The notes under the pieces are model-generated. The model did not search any database, was not told the origin of the DNA, and saw only the letters and a program-made list of their open reading frames with translations. From Dromaius novaehollandiae (lineage: Eukaryota; Chordata; Aves; Casuariiformes; Dromaiidae), in the NCBI RefSeq assembly GCF_036370855.1, contig NC_088101.1, positions 39,354,544 through 39,418,543 on the forward strand: a DNA stretch of 64,000 nucleotides. Reading direction: 5' to 3'. Positions 50,613 through 62,922 of the stretch are shown here, one piece after another. Each line of letters begins with the position of its first letter. Within the stretch, counting starts at the first letter, position 1. A program made the translations under genes and the position numbers.

Positions 50613-52028
50613 CGAGGAGAGCTTTCAGATAGAGCTGACCCAAGTATTTCATTTTACAAGTGTGGATGAAGTCTTAAAAAGAAAGAAAAAAAAAGTGCAT
50701 TATTTATTCAACATATAAACTCGGAATAAATGAAAGAGGAGTAAGAGTTGTTAATATATAGGCCTTGCAAGGCTCGATTGAATTGGGAGGCCAAATGTAA
50801 GCTCGCTCATTAGATTTTGGTTTTGTTTCTGCAGTCTGAGGATCTGTCAGGCTGGAAAAAAAACAAAAGAGAAACCTTTCTGTAGCTGTTTTCAGACAAG
50901 CTTCCCGTTAATCAAACGAGCAATGTGGTCTGGAGATAATGATGTACAATAATTTGTTTGCTCTGTATGCAGCAGTGGGGACTGGTGGAGGTTTCCAAGG
51001 TGACCGTCCTTGCAGCCGGAGGTGGCAGGTTCGCGGCACCAATGAGGAGCGGCTGGGCTTTGGCGGAGACTCTGCTTTTAGAGACATGTAAACTTTTGGT
51101 ACCCACTCTGTTCTGTGACAATAGATTTCATAGTTCAGCTGTGTTACAAAGTAGCACTTTCCTCTCTGCAGGTAAAGAGACAGGAAAGGAGGATATCCAG
51201 CAGGAGGAAAATGCAGGATCGAAGTCATAAACGTATAAGTCATGTATCATATACTCCTTTTTAATTTATTTAGAGAATTCTGTCTGTCGTGGTGCACTTT
51301 TCAGAGATGTGAATACACATTGTCATTTTTCTCCCTGAATTCCAGAGTAATTTTTCAGCCTCTGGTTTGCTAGAAAGGAGAGCATAATGAAAAAAACAGT
51401 TCACCTACTTAAAATGTACTTTTGGGCTTTTTAAAGCAATTCTTGTGTTCTTTATTTCATAGTAAGTTGAATGTTGTAAAACTTGCATCAAACATTGTTA
51501 TAACTAGGAGTCTTTTAGAACAAAGATTTGGACGCTGTAACTGTAACGCTATTGAGAGAGAATTTTGGAGAAACTCTCTTAGTGCGCAGATTAGATTAAT
51601 GAGGTTTGCTGACAGTGCTTGAGGTTCAGAGTGAAGAAACAGTCTGGGCAGCGAGTGAATTTGATTCCAATGCCACATACATGCTCAAGTTTACAAAATG
51701 CAAGGTAAGCAGAATGCTTGTTTCATCCTACTTCTGTGGCTCTATTAAGTAAAATGAATTGTGGCGTATCTTAACTGAGAGAAGGTGGAAATGATTAGAT
51801 GAAGATTCTGTATTTCTGAAGGGCCCTCCTTGCTGGAAATGGCATGTAGCTTGCAAATCTTTTATTGTAGCATACTACTACTTCTTTTTATGTCCATTCA
51901 ATCCAAAATTTCCTCTTTCCATCACTGAAGTACACCAGTAAACCTTACATGTCAGGTGGCAAGCGTAGGTCACTTTCAACGATTACAAAGATGTGCAGGT
52001 GACTATGTCAGCACCAGATTTTGATGTT

Positions 52029-52060
52029 TTTAAAACAGTTTGCATGGAAACTGTTTTAAA
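52029..52060. repeat. Perfect inverted repeat, 13-bp arms
   Basis: TTTAAAACAGTTT (52029-52041) and its exact reverse complement AAACTGTTTTAAA (52048-52060) flank a six-base spacer GCATGG. On RNA it would form a 13-bp AU-rich hairpin. Confidence 0.9.
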
Positions 52061-52069
52061 GCACTTGGG

Positions 52070-52087
52070 TTTTTTTTTTTTTTTTTT
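52070..52087. repeat. T homopolymer (18)
   Basis: Eighteen T starting ten bases after the perfect inverted repeat. Confidence 0.9.
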
Positions 52088-52690
52088 GCCTCTCTTCTAC
52101 CAGGAACATTATGTTAGAGAAGGAAGGGAAAAATCTTTCACCGCATCCCTGCTGCGGCACGGAGGCTATGTGTGAGAGTATATGAACATATTTGTTGTTG
52201 AAACTTTTGTTAAGGGGGAAGTACTTGATTTCCCTACTGCAAAATGAGGCTAACCTGAAACAATTTGGAAACTTTGACCAGAAGTCTCTGTTCTCACAGG
52301 TAATATGACTGTAACTCATTGACTTAATTGGTGCTACTTTGGGATTTACTTCACTGGCATTTGAACTTAAAGTGCAAGAAATGTATAAATAATTTATGCA
52401 GGACAGTTGGTGTGTGTCACTTTAATCACTGCACAACTAGAATTTGATTGCTTTCTAAAGCCTCTCGGGATCCTTCAGATATGAAAAGGGATACTAGAAA
52501 ACAACTTGGTAAGCACCACTTAATATTGATTTTCTTAAACAGCATGTCTCTCACTTCATAGCTATTCTTCACACTTAATAGCTACCTAGTTATACTGAGA
52601 AGGACCACGTATAACAACATTATAAAGAAAAAAAATCAAACTCCTTCTCAAAGTGTTGATATTTAGTCATTCCTAATTTTGCTGAGGTTT

Positions 52691-52716
52691 TTTGTTTGTT
52701 TGTTCGTTTGTTTTTC
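52691..52716. repeat. (GTTT)n simple repeat
   Basis: Imperfect TTTG units with one GTTC interruption. Confidence 0.8.
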
Positions 52717-55600
52717 CTTCTTAAATCTGGCGGAGCTTTGCTTGAGTAGAAAGTTTGTTCTCTGTGTGTGCTGAAATTACATTGCTGACTTGTAAAATGC
52801 TGTCATTTCTCAAGTGGTCTATGTAAAATAGACTTACTGTATACCAGTGGTCTAGCAGCAGAATATTGTTGTTGTAGAATGTGCTGGAGAGCAACATGCA
52901 TTTTAGCCTCAAGAACTAACTGTTTTGGTATGCCCTTGGGCAACCGGCTGCAGCTAAATAAATGAATCTGTTGGAAAGGCCTGGTAATGAAGCTTTTATT
53001 TGTGAATTCAGTAGCTTTAAAAATTGTCTTACAGTGCAGTCTTTAAAGATCTAATTACTTATTTCCTCATTTAAACAAAGCTCATAAAACTGTCTGAGAG
53101 TTATCTGATGTTTCTCTGGGTAATATTAGTGAGTAAATAGGCTATGATGTGACACTAGAAAAAATATGAAGGCTGATATTTCACTGCTGGGGGAAATGCT
53201 GTAATATTTTCAATGAATGCAAGAGGTTATTGGAAAGCCAGCGCTTGATCAAATTATGAGAGGTTAAAGTAGTGATAGCAGATGACTGGACTTGATTATG
53301 AAGGAGAACTTTTCGTTCTAAGCCCTATGTAGGGTCAGGACATGGAGGAAAAACTTTGAAAAGCCAAAATAACTGAAATACCTATTTGCATTCTGAAAAG
53401 AGCTTAGAAACTTCAGCATAACTTTTTGCTGTTTGTGAGTGGCAAGACCAAATCTTTATTTTGCTGTGATTAAGGTAGGCAGTAATGCTAGCAGTCATCC
53501 CAGGCGTGGTTTGAAATGCATTATGCCCAAGAGGAACAATTTACTTTCTCTTAAGAAAATAAGGAATTCTTACTATTTTATTCACGAAAAGAGAGACAGT
53601 CCTGGTAATGTTTTGACCAGCGATCATGTTCAGTTTGTCTAATGAGTTTTATCCATTTCTGCCAGTGTTTTATGCTGTGTTCCCACATATTTCCTTCATC
53701 ACTAGATTATAAACTACAGTCCAGGAAATACTTCTTTTGCACTTGGGCAGTTCCTAATAAGGCAAGAATGGGGATCTGGGGTCTTGTGATGTTTTTAGGC
53801 ACCATTAGAAATGTTTATTGCTAATAAGTTTGAATTCTTGTAACCTTATTTTGGAAGAATAAGCATATCATTCATTACTGGCCTAATAACAAGCAATAGG
53901 CTATAGAAACATAAACCTTCAAAATTTCATTTGTTCGCTCTAAATCTACAACTATGGTAATTAAAGTTAGGGAATTGTTCCAGGAGCAGCAGAGCTGGCC
54001 CAGCCACAAGGTGAAGCTCGTCTTGCCACCGCTTAGTCCCTAGCTTGCAGTGATGTAGTCTTGCTCCCTTCTGTCCTGACTGTTGTTCGAGCAGTTGTTG
54101 AGCTGCTGCACTTTGTGAACTGAACAGGATACTCTCCCTTTTCTTCCTCTGCTGGGTTTGCTTCTGTTAGTTTAGTGAACTGAATCAGCTCGGGAGAGAT
54201 CTGGTGCACTTCCATGCACAAAATAAATGTCAGGGATGTGGGACAGGGGGCAGGAGCTTGTTCTTTGGGGAACTGTGAACTGTTAGACTGGCTCATCCCA
54301 TCTTTTGGAACTGTGCTTTTAGTAAAAACCCCATCAGGAACTCTCTGAATAATTATTTTTTTCATAGAAAGACAGAACTGAGATTAAGACAAATCACTAA
54401 TCTTTCAACATTAAGATTTGGCGTTTAAAAGCTTTATTGTCTCTTAAATCTTAAGTCTGGGACCAGGTTCTGTTTTTCTTTCCCTGGTGCAAATCTACCT
54501 TAATTCACTGAAAGTCAGTCTAGCATGAAGTTGGAAATAAAAGGTTTGGACATATGATGAGACACAATTGAAGAAATCCAGTGAGACTTAAACTAAGATG
54601 AATAAGCATGTGGGAAGCAACTACAGTCAGAGACATAAATACACTGCATTTTGGACAAGTAGGAGGGTAGTAATAAAGTGCTTGCGTAGAGTGAGCCAAT
54701 TGCCTAGAGCTGAGTGCCTAACAGTAGCTAACTGGGGAGGTGAAGCCCTTGTCCCATTGTGCTGCTTGCTTAAAAGAAGCAAGAAAAACTGGCCTAGGAT
54801 TTCTGGAAGGCAAGGCAGCAGCTGAGCTGGCATGGTGAATAACCCTGCTCAGAACTTCCCACTTTTCCTGAAACCTAAAAAGACAACAAACAAACAAAAA
54901 AACTGTGTAGACTTACTGATATTCTTTTATAAACACTTTGTTTTTTCTCTTTTCCCATTCTCTCTGATAGAAATGTCTGTTTGTCCATTGTCCATCAATG
55001 TTTTGATTGTTTGCATGGTTATCGTGCAAATTTTTACTCCAGAAAATCTCCTGAACTTGTATGGAGCAGTTCATGATACTGCAGTGTCTTCTGAAATGCA
55101 GACTGGGGAGTTCATGTAAATGCATCTGTTCTACATTTTTTTAAATTGTTTTTTTTGTTTTGTTTTTTTTTTGAAGAATGTATTGGATGGTATGTTAACT
55201 AATAATGAGACATTTGAGCTAGTGGCTTGTACTTGGTCTGTTAGCATGTTTGATTTACCTTGTCTCTAGTAGAGCTGAAGAAGTTACTGAATGAGTTCTG
55301 CAATGTTCTGAAACGATGCGGGTGTTGGATCTAACCAAGACAAGCCCAGCCCACCTGGAGCAGGACTAATAGGCCCTGAAAGAATGTTCTGCGCAAGCGT
55401 GTATGTTAACGTGAAATGTCTCGTGTGATCACACTGCGTTTCAGGGTCAGGAGCTTTGGTAGACAGCTTCTTTTCTTTCTTTTTCTCCATTGCAAAACAG
55501 CGTCTTCAGATTGGCTGTGGACCAGAAGTTGAGAGAGCTGATGTTAAGGAGCTTGGCATCGTTCTGTTGCTTTTACTCTGAGCTTGCTTAGAGGGTCATA

Positions 55601-55632
55601 GCCCTGCCTTAGAGCAGCCCTGCCTTAGAGCA
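55601..55632. repeat. Tandem duplication, 16-bp unit x2
   Basis: GCCCTGCCTTAGAGCA occurs twice in direct, exact tandem. Confidence 0.9.
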
Positions 55633-58361
55633 GTCAGAGGTATTCTGAAATGCTAACGCTGGGACAGTGCCTTGGTGTTATTTTAGGATAAATCACTAGG
55701 TATAACCATTTTATTTGGTTTCAGACAACTTCTACTGCTATGTCTCTAGGAAAAGTTACTTACCAATTCTACTTGTTCTGTTATTCCTAATAAAATGAGA
55801 ACATGCACTGAAAGTAATGATTGTTAAACATGGTAAGTTTGGTGTGTGTTTCTCCTCAACCTCCCCCCTTTCCCCATTTAAAGTTTGATTTGAATCTTGC
55901 AGCATCTCTGAGAGTCTGCTGTGTGTCCAAAGACAAAATGGCATAATGCGTAGAGAGAGCTTCAAGTTCCTGGGCTGACCAGGATCTTGCAGTTGTTACA
56001 AGATTCTGAGTAATACTCTCTTTTTTTGGTTAGTTGTTTTCGGGGGGAGGGGTGTTGGGTTTTGTGTTAACAAAGTGTAAGCATTTTGTTGATTATCAGG
56101 ATAAACGAATATGCTTCTCTTATCTAGCACAAGAATTTGGGAAAACAGATGTACATGAATTTCTTGTGGATGGATATATTTATGTATACTTTTATAAGGA
56201 ACTATTCATGTTTTATGTTGAAGTAAGCAGAATTCTTTTCAGTCTGTTCTGATTGAGACTGTTTGACAATTTTTTTTTGTCAGTTGTCATATAGATAATT
56301 AGTATTGCACTTCTACAGTTACATGTATACTCCAGATACTCTTCAAAGCTTCTTGTACTCCTGAATCTGTCGGCATTTTTAAGCTATCACCATTCTGTTG
56401 CCATTCGTCTATCACCATCTATCTCAATGCTACATAGCATGGAGACATGATAAAAAGATTTAAACTGTATCTTTAGCTCAGAGAAAGAAGAGAGGTCATT
56501 TCTGATACAATAAAAGTATCTTCTGACATGCTATATTTATATTAACATTTTATATTTCATTTATGCATAGAAATGGATTGAAGTCATCTTGTCTGAACTT
56601 CCTGTGTAAATTTGGTTTGTTTATCAGTTACGGTAAGACAAGTCACTGGCAGTACATCCCACCTATATCTGGGCTTCAAGGACTTGTGCACTTTTAATTT
56701 TCATTAAACCGCATATAAGTCTGACTTGTGGGTGATAGAAAATGAAAGGCAAATTGAAATGACTAAAGAGTTTTTGGAACATAGTTTCTTCTGAATCATT
56801 TCCCAAATTATTTCTACAGTTTCTTCAAGTGAAAAATTAACAAGTTACTGTGCTTGGCGTTTTAATAATGCATAGGAAGGTGGGCCCATTTTGAGGTTTG
56901 GCATTTTTCCCTTCTCATGTTTTTTTTTTCATGTTCTGGCATTTAAAGCAGCAGGGAAATAAATGGCATAAGCTTTATTTAATACATATGTCATTGTTTA
57001 GTTTTTTTATAGCAGGATGGCTGCATCTGAAACTGTCATTTTTGTGTAGCATAGAGCTGTTTGAGAGCGTCACATACACTTTGTGTCTGGGGTTTGTAGA
57101 ATTTGAACGTGAATTTCAAAATGCCTATGCAGTCAACCTGCTTCTGTATTAAACCATGGATGCAAAAGCCTGACTTCTACCTGCAGCCTGTTGCACTGAC
57201 TCCTGTATGTACTGGTATGAGCGTGCAGGGCGGGTGGTGTGTTTTAGCTCTACTGTACAGTACAGCAGAAGGTGATTAGTGATTTGGCCAATGCAGATTG
57301 GATCAAGGTATCTTTTGTTTTCCATCTATAGTTTTTCTTCCCTCCCATTTTTTTTGTCTGGAAAAAATCCTTAGTTTTGTTTCCTTCCATTCTGCTATTT
57401 CCATCCCTCTCCCAGTTACTCTTGTCTGATAAACCAAATGCTGCTTTGCAGGAATGACACTCTCCTCAGCTCCCAGTGGAGTTGGAGGGAGAGGAGATAG
57501 ACTTCGGTCTGTTAAGTGAGCCTACCTTTTAAAGTTTCTTTTATATTTTAATTTTTTTGTCTGCTTCTCTCCTTAAAGCTTTTCTTCCCTCTTGTTTTAT
57601 TGTCTCATTTGTTTGTTCTTTCCCTTTTGATTTTTGCCTACTGCATTTCTCTGTTTTATTCTTATAAAATGGGTGTATTTGTGTAAAAATCGTGTATTTT
57701 TATACATAATACCTTTAGCAGTGTGGCACGTGGTCTGCAGGAAGTCAGCTGATGCCAAATGACTGAGCAATTTCAAAGTATTTTCTAAATATACAGGATT
57801 TACTATAAGAAAATTCTTCTGACCATGGTTATAGGTAGCTTTGAAAGAGTGAGAGAAACAAGCAGATAAGAATAAGACATGACTCAGAGGAATTGCAGCT
57901 ATGTGCAGAGAACGTCTGCAGTAATCCTGTTTGGGGAGCTGGGATTGGAAATTTCAGCCAGGTAAAGAGAGAACATGTCAAAGATAACTTTTCAGTTGTG
58001 GGGGAAGGATGGAAGGGAATAAGGGCATAGCTCACTGCCTTGTGGCTGGAGTTACTGTTAAGTTACTGTTATACTGTTATATAAAAGTGGGAAAATATTT
58101 CATTCCCTTTAGAGTCCTAGCCTTGGGTTGCTATTGCTAAGTTTTTTGCTACCTCTTCAGTCTCCCAGCTATGAAAAACAAACAAAAACAGCTGCCAGTA
58201 TTGGAGAGGCTGGTAGCTAAGCATCTTTTCCCATACAAAAGATTTTGTTCCCATCATGGCTAAGAAAAAGAGCAGAATGTGGAAGTGTTTTTTCATTTTG
58301 GTTCATGTGAACACTTAAGATGTTTTTGCAAGTTGCATTTAGTCCGGCATTGCAGCACCTC

Positions 58362-58376
58362 AAAAAAAAAAAAAAA
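58362..58376. repeat. A homopolymer (15)
   Basis: Fifteen A between CACCTC and GCCCTC. Confidence 0.9.
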
Positions 58377-58759
58377 GCCCTCAGTATCAACTCTTAACTG
58401 TGTTTTGTCTGAAGTGATTTCGTTCTTTGGCAAAGTGCTCTGCAGAACTAGGATATTGGTACTCTGATTAAAATGAAGCAGTTGGAGGACTCAGGTGTGC
58501 AAATGTCAAAAAGAAATGTATGAGTTTTGGGCTTTTCTTTGCCTGCTGACTGTCTTGGCCTTTTGGACTCTGAACCACTAAGCATAAAGTTTCTGGAGCT
58601 CCTTATGTTCAAGGACCTATTTGAGCCCATCTTGATATGCCGATACATCAACGAGAAAAAACAAACAAGCTACAACTTCAAGTCTGTATCAATTAATGTT
58701 TTGTTGTACCATGTGGAAGGCCTGGATTTGATTCTTCTTTCCAGACTTTTTGCTCCTTT

Positions 58760-58875
58760 GGGGCTCAGTCCTACAAAGTGCTGAGTTGGCCCTTGTCCAG
58801 TAAAGCACTTAAGCACGTTGACCTTTGAAAGCATGAAGGCTCCACATCGGCTTGACCATGTTAAGCATGTGGCGT
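58760..58875. repeat. Relic of an ancient, partly palindromic amniote repeat
   Basis: GGGCTCAGTCCTACAAAGTG, then GTAAAGCACTTAAGCACGTT, then on the far side CCATGTTAAGCATGTGG in the reverse sense. Old reptile repeats of the type GGCCTGATCCTGCAAAG ... AAGCACTTAAGCATGTG have the same mirrored arrangement. Heavily diverged and identified from memory only. Confidence 0.4.
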
Positions 58876-60319
58876 CCTTTTCTTTGTTGGCTTGTCAGGA
58901 TGCAGGACTTTGAAGCAGGTAAGGTTAGAATGTGTTACTTTTTGCAAAAATCTCTTGAAAAATTGGCTTTGAAGGGGATGCCTAGGAAAGACAGTGGTAA
59001 CAAGTAATAATCAAAATAAACCTTTTATAGTTTTTCTTTTCCACTTTAAGAAAGGGGAAATAAGTTGGCATTAAACTAAACAGGACACATCTCACTTGGT
59101 GAGACCAAGCATCATCATCTTGGGATAATGTATGAGCAAGTAACATTAATGCACCACAGGATTCTTGCATATGCTAATGGCAAAAACCGATGCAAGTTAT
59201 TCTGTTTGTACAGTCATTGATACTTCAGTGTTAACAAAGCACCCTTAAGATAGTGACTGTAGCGCTGGAAACTAGATGTGCGACTGTTACCTTTAAAGTC
59301 AGTTATGTCCTTGACAACTAGCCTACTTGCCATACTTAATATTGAAATTGCTGTAGAGTTGCCATTCAGTTCCTGTATGTTCTTTAGCCTGACTTTCAGA
59401 TTTAACTTAGCTAGAGAAATGGCATATTCCAACTTCTTGTCCTTGTTCTCAGGGCGCTTTGAGCTGCCCGAATGTGCTGTCGTTAGTACGTGTGTTTGTG
59501 CACGCAAACATGGCTGTGGTGTAGGGGACCACCTAGTTATGCATTGCAGGCTTAAGTTTGCCTTGCTGATATGAAACAGGTTTTAGTCATCCAGAAGTTA
59601 AAATTAGGAGTTTTAAGCTATCTAGCTTAATTTGCCTGTGCATGATAGGTATATTTGCAGTCTGGACACAGGATCCGTTAGAGTGGATTGGATTTTGTTA
59701 TGATCACAGAGTGGAAAAAGATTTTGATATGAGTCATTTTTTATCTGATAGAAGTGTATTGCTGTAAAGTCATCTCTTAAAGGTAAATGGCACCTAATTT
59801 TCATACTCTGCTCTTCTTCCCAACCTGCTACTTTATATACTGGTTAACGGAATTCAAGGACTTTTGTCTTTGATCACTGAAAAAGCCTGAAAGAAATCTT
59901 GCTTATTGTACAGTATGATTCATCACTGGTTATATATTTTCATAATTTTGAACTGTGCAAGATTTTTGTAATCCATATTAAACACAAGTGTGTAAAGCCA
60001 ACTCTCAATTATCTGTAACCAGATAATCTGGACTGTGAGCTATCCAAGCTGTAGGTGTAAAAATAGTTTAGATATGTTGGAGTTGGCACGATGTGACGCA
60101 GTACTACAGCAAATGTGGCTGTGGTGTTTCCAAAGTCAGTTTGTCTCTAGAAATGGTACAACTACTTTTGCATGGCGCACAGCCAGAATTAATAAACGCT
60201 TGCTGGCTCTGTACAGAGCCACCTTGGATATGTGTTCCTGGAGTAGGAAGCAGTGGGAGGCTCAGTACAGAGATAGTCCTTCTGCATGAAGTCAAGATCT
60301 AATGACCACAGATGAAGCT

Positions 60320-60382
60320 GAGCCGTTCTGTGGGATCTGAGCCGTTCTGTGGGATCTGAGCCGTTCTGTGGGATCTGAGCCG
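60320..60382. repeat. Tandem repeat, 19-bp unit x3.3
   Basis: GAGCCGTTCTGTGGGATCT is repeated exactly at 60320, 60339 and 60358, followed by a six-base partial fourth copy (GAGCCG). Perfect identity suggests a recent expansion. Confidence 0.95.
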
Positions 60383-60798
60383 ATTTCCTGTAAAGCTACT
60401 CTATCATACTTGCTTAATACTTGGTTTTGGGAAGGTTCTTTATGGTTCTCTCTGCAAAAACATGGACTTGGTTTTGGGGTGGTACTGCAGCTGGTCTGTA
60501 AAGCCTTCCTATGAGAGCAAAGCGCTTTGTGTCGCTGTGGTATTTCGGTGGTTCGGCAGGAGACAGCTTGGATCCAATGTCAGTGGTGCTGAGCCAAATC
60601 TGCTAAAGCTAACCCAGCATTCCTGTGGGCCGCTGTTACTCTTTTGGGTTTCATCTACTCCCTGTTGACCTGAAAGTAAAAGAAAAACTTTGTGTTTAGT
60701 ATTAATTGAAGTTATGTAGCAGGACATCTGTACATCCTCTGGCAAAATGAAAGGCTCCATATTACTTCAGTGTGCTGTCTTTGACTTTTTTTCCTCAG

Positions 60799-60883
60799 AA
60801 ATAAGACAACCAGTGAATGGAGGGAAAGATCAAGGCTACACAGATGAAGCATCCAGGGAGGACTTCTTGCATGTGACAGTTAG
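60799..60883 (+). CDS. Internal coding exon of the plus-strand gene
   Basis: A T-rich tract ends in TTTTTTTCCTCAG (AG at 60797-60798). The 85-nt exon ends at GACAGTTAG|GTATGCA (GT at 60884-60885). Of three frames only one is open. It needs two bases to complete a codon, exactly what the start-codon exon (phase 1) supplies: G plus AA gives Glu. It then reads IRQPVNGGKDQGYTDEASRE followed by DFLHVTV, and ends in phase 2. The segment is polar and charged with no membrane helix, as in an N-terminal regulatory or nuclear region. The splice sites, single open frame and matching phase together make this the best coding exon in the right half. The protein family is not recognised. Further exons should lie beyond the window or in the remaining 3 kb. 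Confidence 0.65.
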
Positions 60884-62871
60884 GTATGCAACATCATCCA
60901 TAGTTTGAGTTGGTTAAAAACAGCAAACTGTGTGAATGGTGTTGTTTTACAGTATAGAATATACTCCAAGGATCTAAACTACTTAGAGGGTAGAGGGTAC
61001 AAGGTAACTTTTTTTTGGTGGTGGTTCCCATGAGGCCACTTCCTAAAATTGCTTTCAAACCATGCTGATGTTCTCCATACTTTCCTGAAATTCTGCTTCA
61101 TATATGAATTCCTAATGCAGAGGATCAAGTCAGTTTCCTGAATAATTCTTATTTAAATTCACTTGCTTAAAAAAGCAAAACTCTTGTTGTTTATGCAGTA
61201 GGTTTGTTGGAGAGTAGCATGGCCCAAACACTGCAGTATTTTGAAAAGCTGGTCTGTCAAAATCAGTTTCTACATGAGTCTCTGTTATGGTAATCTATTA
61301 TGTTTGAGGTTGGGTTTGATTACTTGCTAGTACTATAAAAATGTCTTTAGGTAAGATTTACTCGCTGGCATTTCTTTGCAAGTGAGTAATAATACAAGCA
61401 TGGGGTAGAAAAGGGTACATGCCAGATTTATTCTCCATAAAAACTTAGTAAAGAAGTTATTTAAAGCTTTCTCTTGCATTTAAATTCTGCAAAGCATGCC
61501 TATGAAGAATTAAAAAGGTTGGAGAGAATGGGGGTTCATTAGAGTTGAACTGGATTAGTTTTATGCCTTGACCTTTGTGGTATGGGTCTTAGGTTTCCTT
61601 TTGGTTGTTTTGGGTGTAAAGAGAAATGTGAAAATGTGATCTGTGTCCAACAAAAGGAGGGACTACAGCTGCCCAAAGTTAGGAAGAAATCCATCTTGTC
61701 CAATATTGGTCACAGGAGCTGACCTGAGCTGTCCCTTGCTGTTACTGTCCTGTCATTGATTCTGCCATTGCACATGATGAGAGGAAAATATCCTGAATGC
61801 AGGAAGTGCTTGAGGGATCCAAGTGACTCTGACTTGGGTTGAGGATAATGACTTACACAAACTATTTGGATTCCTACCTTCATCTAGGATTTTGAGTACA
61901 CAGCAGGCTGTCACCCAGAATATTGTATGCTCTCTCCTAACCATAAATATGTTGACTATTGTGGAACTACAGATTTCTGAGAGTGGATCATAGTTACTTC
62001 TACTGAATATTTCATGTGTACTAGCTCTCATAATCCCACAATGTAGATTACTGTTTGGGAGTGGAAGATGCATGTTAAGTTTAATGATTATCCCAAAAAA
62101 CTTATTGCAGGAAATAAGTAATAATATCTCAGTTTGTTTTGGCCACAGCAGGTCAGCATTATGTTCCATAAGTGGGATTATATTTTGTGTTGCCTTTCGG
62201 GGGAAGGGAGATGGTGCATGCTTTTTAAATGAAGTATTTCAGGATGTGTTGTTCTGGTACAGGCTGTTACCTTCCTCTTTGCTTGTCTGCTTTTTATTCA
62301 AGCTACTGGTGCAGTTGTTTTTTCATGGCAATAAATACAGCTGTCTAACATTAAGTTTTTCCACACATACTCTGCTCTTAATGAATGTGATCATTTACAC
62401 AGTGTCACTGTAGTATTGGCATGCTAAATAATTTAGTGGGCTGTAGCAGGTAGATAGCTCTGTGGTGTCTGTGTTGCTATGGTAATACATTTGCTTAATG
62501 CAAATATTAGTCATTCTGACCATATGAATCTCAGGGTTTCTGACATTATTAGCTGTATTTGGGAGGCAGGAATCTGTGTATCTGAAAGAAAAGTTGTTCT
62601 GGAAATATTAATAGTTTAAAGATTACTTTTTTTTTCATAATTCCATTTCCTTTCTGACTGAGCTACATAATCTATTGATTGTAATGAACAGAGCAGAACA
62701 TTTCTGCCTTTTCTCTATAATAGAGCTGAATTACGACCATGATAAAAAAAAAATACATATATAACTGTATTCTGAACTCACCTACTGAGGCAGATCCTCT
62801 GAAAATTGAGCAGACTGAAATGAAAAGCAGTAGGATCTTGTGGGCTGTCGACTTTGCTTTCAGTCACAGAA

Positions 62872-62922
62872 TTGAGGCAGTTTTAGAAGCACAAGAGAGT
62901 TGAGGCAGTTTTAGAAGCACAG
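62872..62922. repeat. Tandem duplication, 28-bp unit x1.8
   Basis: TTGAGGCAGTTTTAGAAGCA at 62872 recurs at 62900 after an AGAGAG-type spacer. The shared block is about 22 bases, exact. Confidence 0.9.

Larger units (their letters stand above)
41606..60798 (+). other. Large intron of the plus-strand gene (about 19 kb)
   Basis: No further exon is firmly supported between the start-codon exon and 60799. Exon-like candidates that I did not promote are 42341-42422 (wrong phase) and 50973-51088 (CpG-rich patch). The intron holds many T-rich tracts, small tandem duplications and at least two relic repeats, listed separately. Confidence 0.5.

Noticed and set aside
60035-60302. Two overlapping plus-strand frames (84 and 69 codons) with moderately high GC.
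   Set aside because: No splice sites in register, no recognisable family, and an equally long minus-strand frame over the same bases suggests chance.
62072-62413. 113-codon hydrophobic plus-strand frame.
   Set aside because: T-rich DNA read in frame gives Leu, Phe, Ile and Val by default. No splice or start-site support.
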